From Tritrichomonas musculus (Eukaryota > Parabasalia > Tritrichomonadida > Tritrichomonadidae): a stretch of 64,000 nucleotides of DNA. This document shows positions 51,157-60,121 of this stretch, one piece after another; position 1 is the first letter of the stretch, and each line of letters starts with the position of its first letter. The stretch is taken from the NCBI GenBank assembly GCA_039105265.1, contig JAPFFF010000051.1:930001-994000 (forward strand). The letters are read 5' to 3'. The notes under the pieces are model-generated. The model searched no databases, was not told the origin of the DNA, and saw nothing but the letters and a program-made list of their open reading frames with translations. The position numbers and the translations under genes were made by a program.

Positions 51157-52194
51157 TTACAACCTTAAATCTGAAGCCATTTTTTGTTTTGCTATATATT
51201 TTCTGTCCAATTCTTTTCTCAAAGATTGTATAATATTGAATAATTTTTCGACAATTTGCGCGATATCATTCAGGCCGCGCACCACCTTCATTTTTGGGAT
51301 TTCTTTTGTGCTTTTAATGTAATAAGTTCTTTTTGCTGAGTTCATTAAATGGTAGAAAATAGGGTGCCTTTCCTCGTTGACATGATTGGCAGTCCTATTT
51401 TCTTGCAATTTCATCCCATCTAAATCGATATTGTATCGATATGGAAGGTCGTAGACCAATGATTTATTGACACAATAAGAGTGCCATATATCATCAACAA
51501 AACAAGTTTTTCTATTAGCACACTGCCAGAGTTTTTGAGGCTGTTTTCTTAAGTTAGCCAAGTTGTACAGCATAACGCCGGAATTTATCCAGCGAAAGCC
51601 GTACCACATCTTCGGTGTGCCAGCGAAAACCTTGTCTGTTAGGTCTAGCTTCCATAAATCGATGATGGGAGCGACATTAATAATGTCAGTATCCAAGTAA
51701 ATTATTTTATTAATATCTGAAAAAACTTTATGTAAATAAAGTTTCACTATGATGATCCCAGTCCACTTACACTTCCGTTTGGAATATTCCGGAAGGTAAG
51801 CGTACTTAAAATCGAACTTCCGGACTTTTATTTCCGACTTTTCAGGAACCAATAAAGAAATGTTGCTTAGATCAAGGGTTACATTGGGCCAGGTAACAAA
51901 ATAAAATATAAAACGCTGTCCGGGGTTAAATTTTACTAAAGAACCTAAAGAAAAAGTAGCTTGCCCCATTGAACCTTGATCCAAAATCCAACAAACACTA
52001 ATCGTTGGATTCGGAATGGTTATTTTAGCATCAACAACTACATCGTTACCTTTACTATCCTTTGAAAAATAAGTGGAAAAAGTATTTTGAACGACTGCAC
52101 TGATCGAAAACAGTATAACAACCAACAATATCATGCTGATCAATCTGTTAGGAGATTTGACGTTGCTTCTATGCAAATTAAAGCATAGAAACAT
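51157..52194 (-). CDS. Glycosyltransferase family 8, type II membrane protein
   Basis: 345 residues from the first ATG (MFLCFNLHRSN); a stop lies a few codons upstream. A signal-anchor helix is at about 18-36 (LISMILLVVILFSISAVV), placing the catalytic domain in the Golgi or ER lumen. The GT-A fold landmarks of GT8 are present: an ISVCWILDQ first strand, the DxD metal site YLDTD (168-170), and WINSGVMLYNL (202-212). Near the C-terminus PIFYHLMN is in the position of the conserved His of GT8 enzymes. The donor would be a UDP-sugar, with the acceptor unknown; GT8 members build glycoprotein or glycolipid glycans. The protein is complete, single-copy here and of normal family length. Confidence 0.88.
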   Translation of the reverse strand: MFLCFNLHRSNVKSPNRLISMILLVVILFSISAVVQNTFSTYFSKDSKGNDVVVDAKITIPNPTISVCWILDQGSMGQATFSLGSLVKFNPGQRFIFYFVTWPNVTLDLSNISLLVPEKSEIKVRKFDFKYAYLPEYSKRKCKWTGIIIVKLYLHKVFSDINKIIYLDTDIINVAPIIDLWKLDLTDKVFAGTPKMWYGFRWINSGVMLYNLANLRKQPQKLWQCANRKTCFVDDIWHSYCVNKSLVYDLPYRYNIDLDGMKLQENRTANHVNEERHPIFYHLMNSAKRTYYIKSTKEIPKMKVVRGLNDIAQIVEKLFNIIQSLRKELDRKYIAKQKMASDLRL

Positions 52195-52718
52195 GAATGA
52201 TGGCAATTATCTGTTTATTAATAAAATCTTTTCATATTTGAATTTGTATACAAATTTTTGTGAATGAATATAGTCCATCATTATTTTAAAAATATTTTTA
52301 CTTTTTAAAGTTTTAAATGAAGAAATAACACATAAATATATACTACAATATTTATTTTTTATGGTTTGGAAATATTTTCGAAAATTCATATTTCTTTATC
52401 AAGATATTAAATTTTTATACCTGATAAAAAATTCCGGTTAAAAAGTAATTCTCAAAATTGAATGAGAGAAAAATCTATTTATCATTTCAAATAATTGATC
52501 TTTAAACAATAGTTAAAAAAAATCATATCTTTATTAATAAAGAGAAGATATGTTAATAATTTTTATTTAATATATAATAATATTTTAATTAAATAATTAT
52601 AACAAATAAATAATATTGTAATAAAATTAGCAAAGATATACTGAATTTTTTAATTATATACTTATTTTGAATACATCGCAACGGGCGTCATTCAAAAAGT
52701 GATGACGGAAATTTTCTA
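52195..52718. other. Intergenic region upstream of the GT8 gene
   Basis: AT-rich. A short inverted repeat CGTCATTCAAAAAGTGATGACG lies at 52686-52707 just before the MITE. Nothing else is supported. Confidence 0.5.
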
Positions 52719-53108
52719 CAGTAAGGTTGTAAAATTCAAAAACGTCTCAAAAGAGGAAAATCTACTTTTTCATAGAAAACGATTAAAATGAATTTAAAAT
52801 AAAAGTCAAAATAACGAATTTAATTCAAATTTGGATTTTCCTTTATAGCGTTGCAAAAATGGAAAATCCACTTTTTGAATGATGCTCATTTTTTCATATA
52901 GAGATAGGAAAGCACTATTTGATGAATATAATGTCGCAAACAGCTGTGTGATAAACTTAATCATGGAAATATTATTTCTTAAAATGGTAGGTTTAAACAA
53001 GATTTTCTCTCTATTTCTTTATTTCTTTCATTTTTATTAATGAAAATTTTTTTCTCAAAAAGTCGATTTTCCTATTTTGAAACGTTTTCCAATTTTGAAA
53101 CCTTACTG
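52719..53108. mobile_element. 390-bp MITE with CAGTAAGG ends and TA duplication
   Basis: The left arm CAGTAAGGTTGTAAAATTCA and the inverse of the right arm match over about 55 bp with roughly seven mismatches. The shared sequence includes AGGAAAATC and ACTTTTT. TA flanks both sides (52717-52718 and 53109-53110). There is no coding frame. CAGT ends with a TA duplication are typical of Tc1/mariner-derived MITEs. Confidence 0.78.
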
Positions 53109-53110
53109 TA

Positions 53111-54165
53111 AATAAATAAATAAAAAAAAAAAACACAAATATCTCATAAAATTTTTATAAATTAAAAATTTTTACTTTATAATATATGGAAATAAATAAG
53201 AAAATTTTTAAAATCAGTTTTTGAAAATTCGTTTCTACAGAAATTAACCAAATAGAAATATAATTTTTTTTTAAAAATAATATTTAATCTGGTTTAAATT
53301 CATTAGAAACAAAATACATTAACACAAAATTTATGTCAACATTAAACCACTAGGAAAATGTATCAACTAAAACAAAGAAATTTACCGGAATTCTTTATTA
53401 TTGAATAAATACCAGAATTGCATTTTTTTTATTACCTATTACCAATGGAATTATATATTTTTAATTTCTTATATTCATATTGCATGTTATAACACATAAC
53501 CTTCTGAAGATTATTTTATAAATATGGAACTATTTACAGTTCAGAGTTTCATGTAACACACACAAATTAATATACTGTATCGATTTAATATAAGAATTAA
53601 AACAAAACAAAAAATTATTACGTATAATAATCATCATTAAAGAATTAGATAAATTAAAACTTTATACCCATATAAACCTAAAAACAAAAGTTTAACTTTA
53701 AATTATAATGACTTCCAATCAATCAGCTTTAAAAAATAAGAATTTTTTTTTCAATCAGAAACTTTGAATATATTTTGATCGTTTTTTTTTTAATTATCAA
53801 CGATATCAATTATAATTGATATAGTTTGATTTAACATTTTAATATATAATGCAGGTTAGTCCAAAATACACAAATGATGAGTTTTCAATATAAAATTGAA
53901 TTACTTCATTTAAAAAGTGAAATTGTATATTTTGAGATAAGATTAAATGGATTAATGAATTGAAAGTTTTATATGATACTAATAATCATTTTTATCATGA
54001 TAATCTCATTTTAAACCAATATTAATCACATAATAATCTTAAACATTTCAAATCATTACTATCAAACAAAATTTTGAAAAGGCTCCATTGAAATGCATCC
54101 ATCATTTTATCTGAATTCATTGAATTTTTATTACTATTAAAATTTATTTCACTTTTTTATTAAAT
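53111..54165. other. AT-rich intergenic region
   Basis: No coding frame or repeat is supported. A TTTCACTTTTTT stretch just before the GH3 ATG could be part of its old promoter. Confidence 0.5.
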
Positions 54166-56266
54166 ATGAGCGCTCAACGTCAATACCGTACTGATGCACA
54201 TACATACGAAGAAATCCGTGCAGCTGTTGAAGAGTTGTTAGGCAAAATGACTCTCAAAGAAAAACTTGGACACATGACACAACACCCAGGCTTAGATGTG
54301 TCAGCCATTGGTGCTGATATCAAATAAGCTCCACTTTTGCAACTTGTTAAAGAAGGAGCAGTTGGATCTCAAATTGCTGTTATCCCACTTGATAAGATTC
54401 CATCAGCTATTCGTGAAATCCAAAAAACTGCAGTTGAAGAAACAAGATTATGTGTCCCAATGCTTTTCTGCCAAGATGTTATCCATGGATATCAAACAGT
54501 TTTCCCAATTCCTCTGGCATGGAGTTGTTCATTTAATCCAGAACTTATCAAGAAAGCACAACAAGTAGCAGCCAAAGAAGCATCACCAGTTGGTATTGGG
54601 CTTGGTTTTTCACCAATGGCCGATATTGCTCACTATAGCAGATGGGGACGCATATCAGAAGGTGCAGGAGAAGATCCTTATTTTGGTTGTATAATTGCCA
54701 AAGCACATGTTCCTTACCCAAACCAGACAACATTGCGGCATGTGTTAAACATTATCTTGGACGTGATTACAATACTTGCGAATTCAATGAAACAGCATTA
54801 AGAAACACATATCTTCAACCATTCAAAGCAGCAGTTGATGCTGGCGTTGATTCATTAATGACAACATTCAACGTTGTCAACGGAGTTCCAGCTGTAGGAA
54901 ACAGGAAATTGGCTTCAAAGGTGTCATCATTTCCGATTTTGCTGCTGTTGATGAACTCATCGTCCATGGAAATGCAGAAGATGGAGCCGATGCAGCCCGA
55001 TTTTCAGTCAAAGCAACACTTGATATTGAAATGTCAACAACACACATCATTGAAAACGCCGAACAATTGATCAAAGAAAACAAGATCTCCCTTGATGAAA
55101 TCAACTAAGCAACAAGAAGAATTTTGACATTGAAATACAAGCTCGGATTAATTGAAGATCTATATCGTTACATCAAAGATGATGTAAGAGACCAAATTAT
55201 ATATTGCAAAGAACATCTTGAAGTTTCACGCGATTTGGCAAGAAAGTCAACTGTTCTTCTTGAAAACAAGAACGAAGTCCTTCCATTAAAGAAAGACCAA
55301 AAGGTTGCCGTTTTCGGTCCATTTGGAAACTCATGAGATCTTCTTGGTCCATGGAAATTCAGTGAGTTCAATGAAAAAGTTCCAACCGTTATTGAAGCAT
55401 TGAAAAAAAAAAGGCGTCAATGTAATCGGCTATAAAGATGGCTCAGATGTTTTGGAACCAATCAACGGTGGAATTGAAAAGGACGTTGCTTTGGCTAAAC
55501 AGGCTGATGTTGTTCTTCTTGCTATTGGCGAAGCTTCTGAAATGAGCGATGAAGCAGAATGCAGGCTTAACATTGTTGTTCCTGAACCACAGTTCAAATT
55601 GGCCGAAGCTGTTGATGCTGCTGGAAAGCCAGTTGTTGTTCTTCTTAACAATGGAAGGCCAATTCTTCTCAAATGGCTACAAGAAAATTTCCATGGAAGC
55701 TTGGATCAATGGCAGGTGTTGCAATTGCCGATGTTCTCGTTGGCGAATATAATCCATCTGGTAAATTAACAGTGACATTCCAAAAACATCCAGGCCAAAT
55801 TCCATTGTACTACAACCATTACAACACAGGAAGACCATGCATCACTCACAACAATGAGAAATACTTATCAAAGTATCTTGATGGATTCAATGAACCTTTG
55901 TACACATTCGGTTATGGCCTTTCTTACACCACTTTAGATTTCAAGAACCTCAAATTGAGTGACAATAAAATCAACTTCAATCAGAACCTTAACATCTCTG
56001 TTGAAGTGTCAAACACTGGCAAAGTTGCTGGCGAAGAAACGGTCCAACTTTATATCAGACCAGTGATTGAACTCAAGGGATTCGAAAAAGTATTCTTGCA
56101 ACCTGGTGAAAAGAAAGAAGTTCACTTCAAGTAATGCAGCAATGATTTAAGATTCCATAACCAAGATAACGTATTTGCTGCTGAACCAGGCAAATTTGAA
56201 GTTTTCGTTGGAAACTCATCTGATAAAGCACACCTCCTTAGAGGTGAATTTCAACTTACTAAGTAA
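54166..56266 (+). pseudogene. Decayed GH3 beta-glucosidase
   Basis: From ATG (MSAQRQYRTDAHTYEE) to the final TAA the pieces follow a family 3 glycoside hydrolase: KMTLKEKLGHMTQ, PMLFCQDVIHGYQTVFPIPL, GLGFSPMADI, RWGRISEGAGEDPY, AACVKHYLG, the nucleophile strand GVIISDFAAVDEL, the second domain (VAVFGPFGNS, VVLLNNGRP) and a C-terminal FnIII-like domain (EETVQLYIRP). In-frame stops occur at 54325 (TAA), 55106 (TAA), 55334 (TGA) and 56132 (TAA). At least three frame changes occur, near 54715, 54905 and the A run at 55400; a few codons expected after HYLG and before GFKGVII are missing. An intact enzyme of about 700 residues would cleave terminal beta-glucosides. The gene is dead but only moderately old, as most motifs remain sharp. 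GC is higher than in its flanks. Confidence 0.88.
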
Positions 56267-56323
56267 ATAAATGAATATATTTTGGATATTTTTTTTTATT
56301 TAAAAAATTGTCATTTGTTTTAT

Positions 56324-57001
56324 TTAACTGCTTAGGTCATGAAGTGTTTGTTTAATGTCACCTGGAATTGCAATGGAACGATCAACAATTGTTGGCAAAA
56401 TGTTGATTTCTCTTTGTAAGTTGAGAGTGATAAAGGACCAATTTTTGTTAGATTCAACCATTTTCATTAATGGAAGTTTGATCATCGTGTTTCTTGAGCC
56501 AATTCCAAGTTCAAGCTGAACAACATTCTTATCTGAATAATCTTTGATGAATTTCTGAAATCTTTCTTGTTGACTCTTCCATTCAGGCGTGTTCATTTGA
56601 AGTTCAAAAAAGTTTCCTTCAATTTCCCAAATACGTTGAGTATCGAATCCATTATGTTGAAAATGCATATCTCCATTCGATGTTAAAATGAAGTAATTTT
56701 TGTCATTCACCAGTTTTTTAAGATATTGGAATGATTCGGATCCGTGATAATCATCGATCATATATTTATGAAGTTGACTAATAAAAGAATCATGAGCATC
56801 TGCTGGAAGTTGGCCCAAAGCACCCTGCAAAATATTACTTACTCCATACTTCTTGTGAAAATCACCAAAATATTTTTGGAAGTCATCATTGTTGGCAAAA
56901 ATGTTTATTCCTTCACTAATTGATAGACCATTACTTGCACTGATCAAAATGGCATCAGCTTTTTGAAGTTTGGCCTTTGCATTATCAATATTGCTTAACA
57001 T
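56324..57001 (-). CDS. SIR2-family protein of the macrodomain-linked class (SirTM-like)
   Basis: 225 residues, taken from the ATG (MLSNIDNAKAKLQ) that lies 7 bases after an initiator-like TCATTTA. A reading 17 codons longer is possible, but it is Phe-rich and would begin before that initiator. Sirtuin landmarks: ADAILISASNGLSISEGINI (15-34) for the NAD-binding loop, YFILTSNGDMHFQHNGFD with the catalytic His at 113, EGN (128-130), and LELGIGSRNTMIKLPL matching the LGVGxNTPxxIxxPF motif of the SirTM class. YFGDFHKKYGV is also class-typical. SirTM enzymes ADP-ribosylate lipoylated carrier proteins and usually sit beside a macrodomain gene; no such neighbour exists here. The protein has no Cys at all, so no canonical zinc ribbon. 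Its origin may be lateral transfer. Confidence 0.75.
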   Translation of the reverse strand: MLSNIDNAKAKLQKADAILISASNGLSISEGINIFANNDDFQKYFGDFHKKYGVSNILQGALGQLPADAHDSFISQLHKYMIDDYHGSESFQYLKKLVNDKNYFILTSNGDMHFQHNGFDTQRIWEIEGNFFELQMNTPEWKSQQERFQKFIKDYSDKNVVQLELGIGSRNTMIKLPLMKMVESNKNWSFITLNLQREINILPTIVDRSIAIPGDIKQTLHDLSS

Positions 57002-57003
57002 AA

Positions 57004-57010
57004 TAAATGA
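57004..57010 (-). promoter_or_regulatory. Initiator-like element of the sirtuin gene
   Basis: Minus-strand TCATTTA, putative +1 A seven bases before the ATG of MLSNIDN. This decides the preferred start codon. Confidence 0.5.
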
Positions 57011-57609
57011 TAAAAAAAAAAAAAACATTTTATGTGTAATTGAAAATATCATTCAAATTTTGTTTTCCATCTTATTGAAATATCAAAACTTTTTGAATTG
57101 TTTTAGCGTCTAAAAAAATTTTTTTTAATTTTGAGAACTTTTAGCGTCATACATTTATTTGTCAACACCAATTGCTTTTTTACAATTAAGTTTTTTGTTT
57201 ATCATTGTTTGGATACAAAATATGATTTTCAAATGGATCATATGAAGATTATTAAGATTTGTTTTTTGATCATAAGTGAAAATTGAAAAAAATAGCAGTT
57301 TTTTATTAGAATTTGCTCATTTTGATATATTGCTGCAGATAACCATTTTTTAATATGCTTGTAGATATATCTACAAAAAGTATTGATTTTAATAGGTGGG
57401 CCACTTTTTTTTTGACTTTAAAAAAGTTCTTTTTTTCTTCGAATTTTATGAAATATTCAGCAATTTCATAATATATATTTATATAACACAAATATGATAG
57501 GATGCAGTTGTTAAATTAAAGTTTTGAACTAATATTCATCAACTTCTTTTTTTATTACCTGATATGCAACATCACAAGTTCAAATGAATTAAAATTCATA
57601 TTTCTATTT
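57011..57609. other. Intergenic region upstream of the sirtuin gene
   Basis: AT-rich. It contains at about 57396 a copy of the GGTGGG(A/C)CAC plus T-run word also seen near 14629 and, in altered form, 58470. No gene is supported. Confidence 0.5.
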
Positions 57610-58117
57610 TATTTTCAGTGAGTCGAATAAGTTCAGCCATTCAAGCTTGTGTAGCAAATCTGATAACTTCACTTCACCAAAGGCTTTCAGTGACTCAAAA
57701 AGTTTCACATCCTCTGAAAAATTCAGTAAATCGAACTTTTTCTCACAATCGAGACCATTTACTGAATCAAACGAGTTTGAACCAACGAATTACTTCACAC
57801 CTTCAGGTAAGTTCACAAATTCTGGTGAATTCAGTAATTCACATCACTTCACCTCATCAGAAACATTCTTTGTGCCACGCGATCAGAACGTTGGAAAAGG
57901 AGGGAAAACAAACAAGACAATGATCATTGGGATCGTTGTTGCAGGAATCATCATTGCAGCGCTCATTGCATTCTTCATTTCAAGGAAGAGGAGACCCGTA
58001 AATACAAGCAGCGCAGGACTCTTTGAGGAGTCGTTGAACTCGGTTACAGTGGATAACACACTCAACTCTGCGATGAATGAGGATGATCCATTTGTAAACG
58101 ATTTCATTCATGAATGA
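57610..58117 (+). pseudogene. C-terminal fragment of a hexapeptide-stalk surface protein
   Basis: About 165 codons without an ATG start. It begins inside Phe-Ser hexapeptides (FTSPKA, FSDSKS, FTSSEK, FSKSNF), then a transmembrane helix (IIGIVVAGIIIAALIAFFIS) with a basic stop-transfer RKRRP, and a 45-residue acidic tail ending in FIHE. The order and the tail match the intact relative at 42.3-44.2 kb, but the ectodomain and signal peptide are missing. Either it is a 5'-truncated pseudogene, or it is the last exon of a gene whose upstream part I cannot find; a TTTTATTTTCAG stretch just before it would fit a splice acceptor. Confidence 0.65.
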
Positions 58118-58639
58118 AGTTTGTAGATAATATTTTGTCTTTATAGTATAAATTGTCAAATATTTTAAAAATGATAAAAGGTCTTTATTGTAGCGCTAAT
58201 TTGTTTATGATTTTGTCTTTTCATTCTTTAATTGTAGTGATGCTAAAAAATTATTAAAAAAATATTATCAAAGTGTATGAAAATATTACTGTTATTATGC
58301 ATATATTGAAATAACCAATATCTTTACTGATCGAGAAATGCTTATTTTTTTAGAATATCTAATAAATATTATATTTATATTTAGAATTTTATTTAATAAA
58401 AAGTTAAAAAAAAACTCGTATATATTTCTAAACCTATTATGATTTAACACATTTCAAATTTTTTATTTGGTGGGTGACTTTTTTTTGATTTCAAATAGGA
58501 ATAAATAACGGATAATGAAACTTTTTCAATAAAATCTGTTTATTTAAAAAATCTTTAATTCATGGTTAATTTAAAACTCTATTCAAACAAATTAATTCAT
58601 TGTATTATCTATTAATAATAACTTGATCAATTAAATTAC
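58118..58639. other. Intergenic region between convergent genes
   Basis: AT-rich. A GGTGGGTGAC plus T-run word is at about 58469. No gene is supported. Confidence 0.5.
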
Positions 58640-60121
58640 TTAAAGAAAATCAGATTCAAACTTTTTTGGTAATTCACTATTTTGTTTCGATATTTGAGGA
58701 GTTAAAATTTGCGGTGCACATAAAACTCTACTTTTCCTACGTGGACCAAGTCTTAATGGCACATTCCGGACAAAATTTGTTGATTTTCTTCTTTCTTGCT
58801 TTGAAATTACATCTTGTTTTATATTTTTGTCGTTTTCACCTGGAGACAGTTGTCTATGAGAAGTGTGAAAATGCGACATTAAAAGTAATTCAGAATGGGC
58901 GCTATTAATACGAGCCATAGAAGATATAAATCCACTTTTAAATTCTGATATTTTCAACATTGGAGGCTGGTTTAATCTTAGCCTCTCAAAAGGAGCGACT
59001 TTATAGTAAGTAGCATCATACTTCTGTAAACGTGTAATTGGGGGAAAAGTTACCGGTTCAATTTTATCATCTTTTTGATAGATTTTTAAAATACCACTAG
59101 AATTACCCATATCGCAATTATATGATGACGCTGAAAATACAGTTATGCATTTTTCATTGAATAATTCCTCGACACCGTTGTTTACGCATTGATGACCTCG
59201 AATTACACGTTTTAAATTATTATTTCTTAAAAAGTTGACCGTTGCAGCTCCATTGAAGAGCTTACCTCTTCCACGTTGATTTTCCCCATAAAGAGAAGGC
59301 AGTTCTGTAGATGGATCGCCCCAAACTATGTCACATAATAAATTATTATCATCAAACGATGAAATTGGACGAGTGATTAGTTTTTCAATATTTTCTACTT
59401 TATCTAATAAGGGAGTCAAGCCACCATGGAGGCATATTGAAGTTTTGTTAACAATTGCACTGAACGGTAAATATGAAAAAGCTTTATCAAATGCATCATA
59501 AAGTTTTTCTGAGTATTTGTAACAATTCATATTAACATAATTAGTAAAATATGAGTCATTGTTGATTGTTTTTTTATTTTTAACTTCATCTAAGTCAAAA
59601 TTAATTTCATTTTGCGTATTTTGATTACTTTGATCGTTTGTACTTATTTCAGTTTTGTTTGGGTTGTGGTAATTAAGAATCTCTTTTTTAAAACCATACT
59701 GAGAAGACATTTCGTTAAATTCGTGATTTCCTCTAAGAAGGTAATAAGTGTCCGGTTTTAATACTTTTAAACAAAACAATAACGTAATACATTCCAAAGA
59801 AAAGTTACCACGATCAACATAATCTCCAAGGCAAATAACTTTGCAGTTTGAATTATCGATATATCTCAATATACGGAGCAAATCATGAAGACTGCCATGA
59901 ATGTCACCAACAATTATTACATCTCCGTCCATTTCAATAATATTTTCATCCTTCTGTAATACCTTTTCGGCATCTTCGCATAATCTAATTAATAAGTTTT
60001 CATCAAAGGAAGGAATCGGAGATCCTTCTGCAGCAAAATTTCCAACATAAAGAAGCTGTTCTTCAGGGAGAGAATGAATAAAAGAATAAGAGGCAAAGAT
60101 GTAAGAAGCAGGAGTTGACAT
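58640..60121 (-). CDS. PP1-like serine/threonine protein phosphatase
   Basis: 493 residues from the first ATG (MSTPASYIFASYSF). PPP-family metal and catalytic motifs are intact: GDIHG (72-76), GDYVDRG (99-105), LRGNHE (129-134) and HGG (about 229-231), with VIRGHQ and FSASSYN further on. This is a di-metal Ser/Thr phosphatase of the PP1/PP2A superfamily. Between GNHE and HGG there is an Asn/Lys-rich insert of about 45 residues (about 150-195), probably a surface loop. A basic, Ser/Arg-rich tail of about 100 residues after the catalytic core (RRKSTNFVRNVPLRLGPRRK) may target or regulate it. It is probably active in cytosol or nucleus and is complete. Confidence 0.93.
   Translation of the reverse strand: MSTPASYIFASYSFIHSLPEEQLLYVGNFAAEGSPIPSFDENLLIRLCEDAEKVLQKDENIIEMDGDVIIVGDIHGSLHDLLRILRYIDNSNCKVICLGDYVDRGNFSLECITLLFCLKVLKPDTYYLLRGNHEFNEMSSQYGFKKEILNYHNPNKTEISTNDQSNQNTQNEINFDLDEVKNKKTINNDSYFTNYVNMNCYKYSEKLYDAFDKAFSYLPFSAIVNKTSICLHGGLTPLLDKVENIEKLITRPISSFDDNNLLCDIVWGDPSTELPSLYGENQRGRGKLFNGAATVNFLRNNNLKRVIRGHQCVNNGVEELFNEKCITVFSASSYNCDMGNSSGILKIYQKDDKIEPVTFPPITRLQKYDATYYKVAPFERLRLNQPPMLKISEFKSGFISSMARINSAHSELLLMSHFHTSHRQLSPGENDKNIKQDVISKQERRKSTNFVRNVPLRLGPRRKSRVLCAPQILTPQISKQNSELPKKFESDFL

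Noticed and set aside
54166-56266. Alternative genetic code (TAA/TGA read as amino acids)
   Set aside because: The intact genes in the window use TAA and TGA as ends and have none inside; the GH3 region also has frame changes and missing codons.
57002-57052. N-terminal signal peptide on the sirtuin
   Set aside because: The Phe-rich 17 codons lie across an initiator-like motif and precede the better start; SirTM proteins are cytosolic or mitochondrial and normally begin near MLSNID.
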